A DNA stretch of 10,579 nucleotides. Origin: Chloroflexota bacterium. GTDB taxonomy: Bacteria > Chloroflexota > Dehalococcoidia > Lucifugimonadales > Lucifugimonadaceae. Location of the stretch: contig JACPRT010000209.1 of assembly GCA_016189845.1 (NCBI GenBank), forward strand, positions 1-10,579, read 5' to 3'. Under the pieces are notes generated by a model that was not told where the DNA came from, did not search any database, and saw nothing but the letters and a program-made list of their open reading frames with translations. Position numbers and translations under genes: made by a program. Shown here in pieces: positions 6,447 through 10,579 of the stretch (the stretch's first letter is position 1; every line of letters starts with the position of its first letter).

Positions 6447-7175
6447 GTGGAAACACGTGGCCGCGTAGCGCTGGTTACCGGCGCCGGCCGAAGAGTCGGA
6501 AAAGCGGTCGCGCTCGCGCTCGGCCAGGCGGGTGCAACCGTCGCGGTCCACTACAACACGTCGAAGGATGGCGCCGAAGACACGGCCCGCACGATCGGTT
6601 CCGCAGGAGGCCGCGCCCGGGCAATCGGGGCAGACCTTGCCAGCGACCGCTCGCTGGCGTCGCTCGTGCCGGACGTGATCCGGGAATTCGGCTCGCTCGA
6701 CATCCTGGTCAACAGCGCATCGATCTTTCGAGACGTCCGCCTGTTCGAGACGACCGACGCCGAATGGGACGAGAACTTCCGCGTCAACGTCCGCGCGCCA
6801 TTCGTCCTCTCCCGCGAAATGGCCAGGGCGCTCAACGGCCGGCCCGGCAAGATCGTCAACCTGAACGACTGGAAGAACGCTCGCCCGAAGCGGTTTGCGT
6901 ACGGGGTCAGCAAGGCGGCGCTCTCGGGCCTGACGAGGTCGCTGGCGCTCGCCCTTGCCCCTGCGATCCAGGTGAACGAAGTGGCCCTTGGCGCAATCCT
7001 GCTGCCGCCAGGCGCGGAGGCCGCGTACGAAAAGGTTCTGGCGAGCCGGGCGCCCGCAAAGCGAATGGGTACTCCGGAGGAGGTTGCCGGCGCGGTGCTC
7101 TGGCTGATCGGGAACGACTATGTGACGGGCGAGACCGTCAGGGTCGACGGCGGTCAGCACCTTGGAAGGGTGTGA
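6447..7175 (+). CDS. Pteridine reductase-type short-chain dehydrogenase (PTR1/FolM-like)
   Basis: The 242-residue SDR begins RVALVTGAGRRVGKAVA. The nucleotide motif is TGxxxRxG (11-18, with R16), the arginine variant that marks pteridine reductases such as Leishmania PTR1 and bacterial FolM, not the usual TGxxxGxG. HYNTS follows strand 2, as HYHRS does in PTR1. The usual catalytic serine is replaced by an aspartate: D141 in VNLNDWKN, with Y152 and K156 in YGVSK, matching the Asp-Tyr-Lys set of PTR1. The C-terminus GTPEEVAGAV...VTGETVRVDGG is typical. PTR1/FolM enzymes reduce dihydropterins to tetrahydropterins with NADPH. The GTG start has an AGGAGA site (6437-6442) and lies 26 bases after folE. 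The exact substrate is not certain. Confidence 0.85.
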   Translation: METRGRVALVTGAGRRVGKAVALALGQAGATVAVHYNTSKDGAEDTARTIGSAGGRARAIGADLASDRSLASLVPDVIREFGSLDILVNSASIFRDVRLFETTDAEWDENFRVNVRAPFVLSREMARALNGRPGKIVNLNDWKNARPKRFAYGVSKAALSGLTRSLALALAPAIQVNEVALGAILLPPGAEAAYEKVLASRAPAKRMGTPEEVAGAVLWLIGNDYVTGETVRVDGGQHLGRV

Positions 7176-7181
7176 GGGCGA

Positions 7182-7865
7182 ATGACAGTGACGACGAAGT
7201 CCGACGGGCGCGTGGCCCTCGTCACGGGGGCGACCGGCGGGCTGGGACCGGCGGTCGTCGAGGCATTCGAACGTGCCGGATGGCAGATCGTTCGCGAGCG
7301 CCGAGGAGACCTTCGCAGCAGCCTTCGATGGTTCGATGCTGCGGACCCCGCAGCCGTTGGCCGGGCGGTGTCGGCGGCTGTGTCCAGTTATGGCCGCATC
7401 GACGCCCTTCTCAACCTCGTAGGGACCTGGAAACCGCAGCCTTCGATCGCCGAAGTGCCCGACGCGCTGTGGGACGAGATGTTTTCCGTGAACCTGAAGA
7501 CGGCATTCGTCGTGTCCAGGGCGGTCGTGCCGCAGATGCTCAAGCAACGCTCCGGCCGCATCATCAACGTGGGTGCGAAGGCAGGCGAACGGGGCACCGC
7601 CAGGAACGCGGCCTACGCGGCGTCGAAGGCAGGGGTGCTGGCGCTGACGGAGTCGATGGCGGAGGAACTGAAGGGCAGCGGCGTCACGGTCAATGCGATC
7701 GTGCCGTCCGTCATCGACACCCCGGCGAACCGCAAATCGATGCCCGACGCGGACTTCTCGAGATGGGTACCCCCGGAGCACATCGCTGCGACCATGCTTT
7801 TCCTCTGCAGCGACCAGGCCGCGAGCATCACGGGCGAACGCGTGCGAGTGTTCAATCGCGCATGA
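7182..7865 (+). CDS. SDR resembling quinoid dihydropteridine reductase (QDPR-like)
   Basis: The 227-residue SDR has TGATGGLG (15-22), Y145 and K149 (YAASK), and GAKAGERGT (131-139) where ordinary SDRs carry the catalytic serine. Two blocks resemble animal dihydropteridine reductase (QDPR) as I recall it: GAKA before the YxxxK tyrosine, and DTPANRKSMPDADFSRW (179-195), which in human QDPR reads DTPMNRKSMPEADFSSW. QDPR regenerates tetrahydrobiopterin from the quinonoid dihydro form using NADH. The strand-2 region lacks the acidic residue common in NAD-binding SDRs, having RERRG instead. The gene starts six bases after the pteridine reductase stop, and its TGA overlaps an ATG. Related bacterial SDRs with this block have unproven functions, so pterin recycling is inferred from motif plus context. 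Confidence 0.72.
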   Translation: MTVTTKSDGRVALVTGATGGLGPAVVEAFERAGWQIVRERRGDLRSSLRWFDAADPAAVGRAVSAAVSSYGRIDALLNLVGTWKPQPSIAEVPDALWDEMFSVNLKTAFVVSRAVVPQMLKQRSGRIINVGAKAGERGTARNAAYAASKAGVLALTESMAEELKGSGVTVNAIVPSVIDTPANRKSMPDADFSRWVPPEHIAATMLFLCSDQAASITGERVRVFNRA

Positions 7866-7902
7866 CGGACTCACGGGCGCGCGCATGACGGACCCACGGG
7901 CG
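7857..7902 (+). repeat. 23-bp tandem duplication across the SDR/folX junction
   Basis: Two adjacent copies (7857-7879 and 7880-7902) differ at one position, T at 7871 and C at 7894. Each copy contains CGCGCATGACGGA. The unit is not a multiple of three, so the copies lie in different frames. The first ATG overlaps the SDR stop (ATGA, 7862-7865); the second is the start used by the downstream gene. Confidence 0.9.
7862..7888 (+). CDS. Eight-codon mini-ORF made by the duplication
   Basis: ATG at 7862 overlaps the QDPR-like gene's TGA. The frame reads MTDSRARA and stops at TGA 7886-7888, overlapping the ATG of the next gene (7885-7887). Neither ATG has a ribosome site of its own, so ribosomes would have to reinitiate at each ATGA. 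The peptide probably has no function; its translation may pass ribosomes on. This is a sequence-based inference. Confidence 0.3.
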   Translation: MTDSRARA

Positions 7903-8298
7903 ACTGACCGCCCGCTCGACCGGATCCAGATCATCGGGCTCAGGCTCAACTGCGTCATCGGCCTGAACGAGTGGGAACGGCTGGTGCAGCAGGAAGTCGT
8001 GATCGACATCACGGTCCATGCGGATACCCGGAGGGCGGGCGTTACCGACGAAGTCGCGGAGACGGTCAACTACCGGACCGTGAATAAGAAGGTCATCGAG
8101 CACGTGACGGGTTCGCAGTACAAGCTGGTCGAAGCGCTGGCCGAGAACGTCGCACGCCTCTGTCTGGCCGAACCCGGGGTACGCCGGGTCGACGTGTCCG
8201 TGCGGAAGCCGCGGGCGGTCCGCCATGCCGATTCGGTCGGAGTCGAAATCACCCGCTTCCCCGATGAGACCGGCAGCCGCCCGGAGGAGCGCCTCTGA
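7885..8298 (+). CDS. Dihydroneopterin aldolase / dihydroneopterin-triphosphate epimerase family (FolB/FolX)
   Basis: The 137-residue protein has the FolB/FolX fold signatures: DRIQIIGLRLNCVIGLNEWE, QQEVVIDITV, NYRTVNKKVIEHV, LVEALAENVA and VRKPRAVRHADSVGVEI. The residues used by aldolases are in place: E31, Y63, E83 and K108. FolB cleaves dihydroneopterin to 6-hydroxymethyl-dihydropterin and also epimerises it to monapterin; FolX epimerises the triphosphate. NYRTVxKxxIxHV and RxADSV recall E. coli FolX, though KP and VGVEI also occur in FolB. The frame is open upstream into the SDR gene, but the ATG at 7885 precedes the conserved start. With folE and two reductases and no folK/folP, a monapterin-type role is plausible but unproven. 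Confidence 0.85.
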   Translation: MTDPRATDRPLDRIQIIGLRLNCVIGLNEWERLVQQEVVIDITVHADTRRAGVTDEVAETVNYRTVNKKVIEHVTGSQYKLVEALAENVARLCLAEPGVRRVDVSVRKPRAVRHADSVGVEITRFPDETGSRPEERL

Positions 8299-9731
8299 CG
8301 GCGAGCCGCGGCTCACGCCTGCGAGTCCTGGCCGTGTCGGTCGCGCCCCTCTTCAAAGACGCGGTTCACGGTGGATCGCAACGAGCGCTCACTCTCGTCG
8401 CCCAAGCACTTGCAAGGGTTGGGCACCGTGTGCGGATCGTATGCAGCGAACGCGCCGAGAACAGGGGCGGGTTCGAACTACGGGACGGGGTCACGGTGGA
8501 GCCGGTCCTCCGGTTGCGTGGCTTCTTTCCGGATCCCTACGAAGTGCCGCCGCACCAGATCGCCGACACGGCAAGGAACCTGAAACCGCTGGTCGAGTGG
8601 GCCGACCGCATCTATCTGCACGCCGACATCTTCCACTTCAGGTCGCTCGTGCCGCCCGCAGTGCCAATCATCCGGTCATTCCACGACTTCCATTACGAGA
8701 CGGCGCTGGTGTCGGCGTTCGGGTACGGCGCGGACCTCACGATCGTCCCGTCGGACTACCTGCGGCGATGCATACAGGCAACCGTAGGCGAAAGCGGATT
8801 ACGGGCCCTCGAGCCGGTCGAGGTGATCCCGAACGGCATCGACCTCGATGTGTACAGGTCGGATGGTCCGCGGGAGCCTTCCGGGGCGGCGCCCGGGCGA
8901 CCCGGAGAAATCGTGCTGCTGCACCCGCATCGACCCGATCCGCGCAAGGGGATCGAGCAGGCTCTGCACGTTGTGCAGGCGCTCCGCAAGCGGCAACCGC
9001 GGCGACCGGTGCGGCTGCTCGTGCCGCGCCACGTGGATGCGCCCTCCGATGCAGGGGTCGCGGCGTATTACGCCGATGTCGAACGCCGGGCGCGCGAGAT
9101 GGAAGTGGCGGACTCGATCGAGTTCCATCCCTGGTTCGGCGAGCAGGGCATGCCCCCGCTCTACCGTTTCTCCGACGTGACGCTCTGCCTCGGCAGCTTC
9201 ATCGAGTCGTTCGGCCTCACGGTCTACGAGTCACTGGCCTGTGGCACGCCGGTCGTCGCCGCGAGGGTCGGGGCGCTCAGGGAGGCGCCTGATTTCGCCG
9301 ACCTTCACAGGGTCGAGTATGGAGACATCGCGGCAGCGACGGACGCGGTCATCGAAGCCGGGCGGGGGATGCGGGATCCCGAAGGCGCACGGAAGCTGCT
9401 GGAGCGCCGCTACAGCCTGGGTGCGATGGGGAGCGCCTACGTCGATGCGATCGAGGGGGCGAACGCCAGTGGAACTGGCGGCGGCGTATCAAGCACGGCC
9501 GGTGCGGCGCCCTACCGTCTGGCCCCCTGGTGCCACGTGGCAGGCACGCGGATTTACAACGACTATGCGTATCGCCACCTGGAGATGCCTGAACTCGGGC
9601 GCGCGCTCTCGTCGCGGAGGGAGCCGGGCTGGGCGCTATCTACGCTCGTGGAGCAGGGCGTATCTCATGCGGAGCTGGAAGAAGCGCTTACGACCGGAGT
9701 GCTCATCCGTTCGGAATCGGCTCTCGTCTGA
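8295..9731 (+). CDS. GT4-type glycosyltransferase with C-terminal extension, probable CTG start
   Basis: The protein is a GT-B glycosyltransferase. Numbered from 8295 (478 residues): strand 1 LRVLAVSVAPLF (9-20), glycine loop HGGSQRAL (25-32), VIPNGIDLDVY (177-187), donor-site HPHRPDPRKGIEQAL (210-224; R213, K218) and the EX7E motif ESFGLTVYE (E304-E312). A Gly/Ser-rich linker (about 390-405) leads to a 73-residue C-terminal extension. No ATG, GTG or TTG lies between the in-frame stop at 8265 and GTG 8334, and starting at 8334 would delete most of strand 1. CTG at 8295 overlaps the upstream TGA as CTGA and has GGAGGAG (8283-8289) five bases before it. No membrane segments are seen. The acceptor is unknown; the overlap with the pterin genes suggests a pterin (inference). 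Confidence 0.85.
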   Translation: MTASRGSRLRVLAVSVAPLFKDAVHGGSQRALTLVAQALARVGHRVRIVCSERAENRGGFELRDGVTVEPVLRLRGFFPDPYEVPPHQIADTARNLKPLVEWADRIYLHADIFHFRSLVPPAVPIIRSFHDFHYETALVSAFGYGADLTIVPSDYLRRCIQATVGESGLRALEPVEVIPNGIDLDVYRSDGPREPSGAAPGRPGEIVLLHPHRPDPRKGIEQALHVVQALRKRQPRRPVRLLVPRHVDAPSDAGVAAYYADVERRAREMEVADSIEFHPWFGEQGMPPLYRFSDVTLCLGSFIESFGLTVYESLACGTPVVAARVGALREAPDFADLHRVEYGDIAAATDAVIEAGRGMRDPEGARKLLERRYSLGAMGSAYVDAIEGANASGTGGGVSSTAGAAPYRLAPWCHVAGTRIYNDYAYRHLEMPELGRALSSRREPGWALSTLVEQGVSHAELEEALTTGVLIRSESALV

Positions 9732-9746
9732 ATAGCGCGGACCCAC

Positions 9747-9793
9747 CTCCCGACGCCCCCGGGAGACGTTCGAAAACCGGTTGTCAGTTTTCG
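9747..9793. terminator. Paired hairpins in the convergent gap
   Basis: CTCCCG (9747-9752) pairs with CGGGAG (9760-9765), and CGAAAAC (9771-9777) pairs with GTTTTCG (9787-9793). They fill most of the 66 bases between the converging glycosyltransferase and MoaD-like genes. The second stem supplies a short T-run on both strands, so it could terminate transcripts from either side, though the run is shorter than in classical terminators. Confidence 0.5.
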
Positions 9794-9797
9794 CGGG

Positions 9798-10064
9798 CTA
9801 CGCACCGCCGGAAATGGCCGGCAGGAAGTGGACCTCGGTATCGTCGTCGAGCTTCGTCATCAGGCCCTGACGCGTGGGCTGTTCACCGACGATTGCAGCC
9901 AGCCCCGGCTTGAGCCGGTCGTCCTCGACGATGAGCTCCTTCGTACCCGGGAACGCCTTCTCGAGGTTTTCGATCAGCTCACGCAGGTTCTTGCCCGGCA
10001 CCCTGACCTGTGTCTTGCCGCCGGTCAATTTGCGCATGTTGTAGGGGACGAATACGTTCGCCAA
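9798..10064 (-). CDS. MoaD/ThiS-family ubiquitin-like sulfur carrier protein
   Basis: The 88-residue protein has a beta-grasp outline: MANVFVPYNMRKLTGG, a helix at NLRELIENLEKAFPG (26-40), and the C-terminal EVHFLPAISGG typical of MoaD and ThiS. In these families the terminal glycine is adenylated, then thiocarboxylated, to donate sulfur to molybdopterin, thiazole or cysteine. Here one alanine (A88) follows the GG. The TTG start (complement of 10062-10064) is supported by GGGAG (complement of 10071-10075) six bases upstream; the next ATG would remove nine conserved-looking residues. It lies downstream of a molybdenum hydroxylase gene on the same strand, separated by a strong hairpin. That makes a molybdopterin role plausible, but ThiS- or CysO-like roles are open. 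Confidence 0.85.
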   Translation of the reverse strand: MANVFVPYNMRKLTGGKTQVRVPGKNLRELIENLEKAFPGTKELIVEDDRLKPGLAAIVGEQPTRQGLMTKLDDDTEVHFLPAISGGA

Positions 10065-10118
10065 GGCACGCTCCCTGCTCAGATCATACGATGCAGGAAG
10101 GCGTAGTTACCCCAAAGA

Positions 10119-10146
10119 GAAGGGCGGGGGACGTCCCCCGCCCTTC
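10119..10146 (-). terminator. 28-bp perfect palindrome, terminator of the molybdenum hydroxylase gene
   Basis: The arms GAAGGGCGGGGGAC (10119-10132) and GTCCCCCGCCCTTC (10133-10146) are exact reverse complements, giving a 12-bp GC-rich stem with an ACGT loop. It starts 39 bases past the stop of the leftward hydroxylase gene. On that strand the stem is followed by TCTTT, a modest U-rich tail, so termination of that transcript is the likely role. It lies about 50 bases upstream of the MoaD-like start. Confidence 0.7.
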
Positions 10147-10184
10147 CATTATCGATTGCCAGGCTTGGCGCTTGCGTGCGCAGG

Positions 10185-10579
10185 CTACCTGCGGCCGCCC
10201 GCGTTCGCCTTCGACGAACCCGCTTCAGCCAGGGCCTCCAGGATCCGCCCCGGCTTCATCGGCGCCTGCCGGAACCGCACGCCGACGGCGTCGTAGATCG
10301 CGTTGGCGATCGTTGCCACGGGCGGGACGATCGGCGTCTCGCCTACGCCCCTCACGCCGAACGGGTGGATCGGGTTCGGCACCTCCACGACGATCGTCTC
10401 GATCTTCGGAAGGTCGAGGGTCGTGGGCATCCGGTAGTCGAGGAAGCTGGAGTTCGCCATGCGGCCGGCGTCGTCCATGAAGTACTCCTCGTTGAGCGCC
10501 CAGCCGATGCCCTGGACCGCGCCGCCCTGCATCTGTCCCTCGACGTACGACGGGTGGATCGCCCGGCCGGCGTCCTGGA
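10185..10579 (-). CDS. Molybdenum hydroxylase large subunit, C-terminal end (xanthine dehydrogenase/CoxL family; runs off right edge)
   Basis: The last 130 residues are visible. They carry the molybdopterin-binding C-terminal signatures of the xanthine dehydrogenase/aldehyde oxidase/CO dehydrogenase family: DAGRAIHPSYVEGQMQGGAV, GIGWALNEEYFMDDAGRM, a FLDYRMPTTLDLP motif, and HPFGVRGVGETPIVPP. The GVGE glutamate is the catalytic base of the family. NAIYDAVGVRF and a KPGRILEAL motif close the domain. These enzymes hydroxylate purines, aldehydes, heterocycles or CO using Mo-molybdopterin, usually with separate FAD and 2Fe-2S partners. The active-site loop that would separate the subfamilies is outside the window, so the substrate is not assigned. 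Confidence 0.93.
   Translation of the reverse strand, partial: QDAGRAIHPSYVEGQMQGGAVQGIGWALNEEYFMDDAGRMANSSFLDYRMPTTLDLPKIETIVVEVPNPIHPFGVRGVGETPIVPPVATIANAIYDAVGVRFRQAPMKPGRILEALAEAGSSKANAGGRR

Noticed and set aside
6417..8069. A 550-codon open frame on the minus strand across folE's end, both SDRs and folB.
   Set aside because: It is antisense to three well-supported genes, has no recognisable motif, and long antisense frames are expected in high-GC coding DNA.
8225..9292. 355-codon plus-strand frame overlapping folB and the glycosyltransferase.
   Set aside because: Arginine/glycine/alanine-rich shadow in another frame of the glycosyltransferase, with no domain pattern.
1..10579. tRNA genes, CRISPR arrays, insertion sequences or phage attachment sites.
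   Set aside because: None was seen on reading both strands: no spaced identical repeats, no transposase motifs, and no cloverleaf with a recognisable T-loop.

Overview
This is high-GC bacterial DNA with short gaps, frequent 4-base gene overlaps and several non-ATG starts. Its mix (CaiB/BaiF CoA-transferase, SMP-30 lactonase, Gfo/Idh oxidoreductase, MMPL transporter, molybdenum hydroxylase) resembles environmental Chloroflexota such as the SAR202/Dehalococcoidia lineages. That assignment is an inference from gene content; the window has no rRNA, tRNA or other phylogenetic marker.

Layout. (1) 1-1280, minus strand: a TetR-family repressor overlapping an MMPL-family membrane transporter that runs off the left edge. 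The promoter overlaps a 22-bp palindrome, the likely repressor operator. (2) 1305-4545, plus strand: a structured leader, an SMP-30/gluconolactonase-like hydrolase, a class III CoA-transferase and an alpha/beta hydrolase, which look like a small catabolic set. (3) 4572-5651, minus strand: a Gfo/Idh/MocA oxidoreductase, diverging from the next block. (4) 5764-9731, plus strand: five tightly packed genes, namely GTP cyclohydrolase I (folE), a pteridine-reductase-type SDR, an SDR resembling quinoid dihydropteridine reductase, a dihydroneopterin aldolase/epimerase (FolB/FolX family) and a GT4-type glycosyltransferase. (5) 9798-10579, minus strand: a MoaD/ThiS-like ubiquitin-fold protein and the C-terminus of a molybdenum hydroxylase large subunit, separated by a perfect palindromic hairpin.

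The pterin block is the most interesting part. No folK, folP or folC is present; instead folE is joined by two reductases of the kind used to make and recycle tetrahydropterin cofactors. The epimerase/aldolase has FolX-like sequence features, and a glycosyltransferase starts, probably at a CTG codon, inside the last codons of that gene. I infer a route from GTP to a reduced, recyclable pterin (perhaps tetrahydromonapterin-like), possibly glycosylated like cyanobacterial and Chlorobium pterin glycosides. At the QDPR-like/folX junction a 23-bp tandem duplication has created an eight-codon mini-ORF that preserves start-stop coupling.

The gaps without genes are all under 200 bases. The main ones (1193-1457, 2379-2471, 5652-5763, 9732-9797, 10065-10184) hold the promoters, operators and hairpins listed. 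No CRISPR array, insertion sequence or tRNA was seen.
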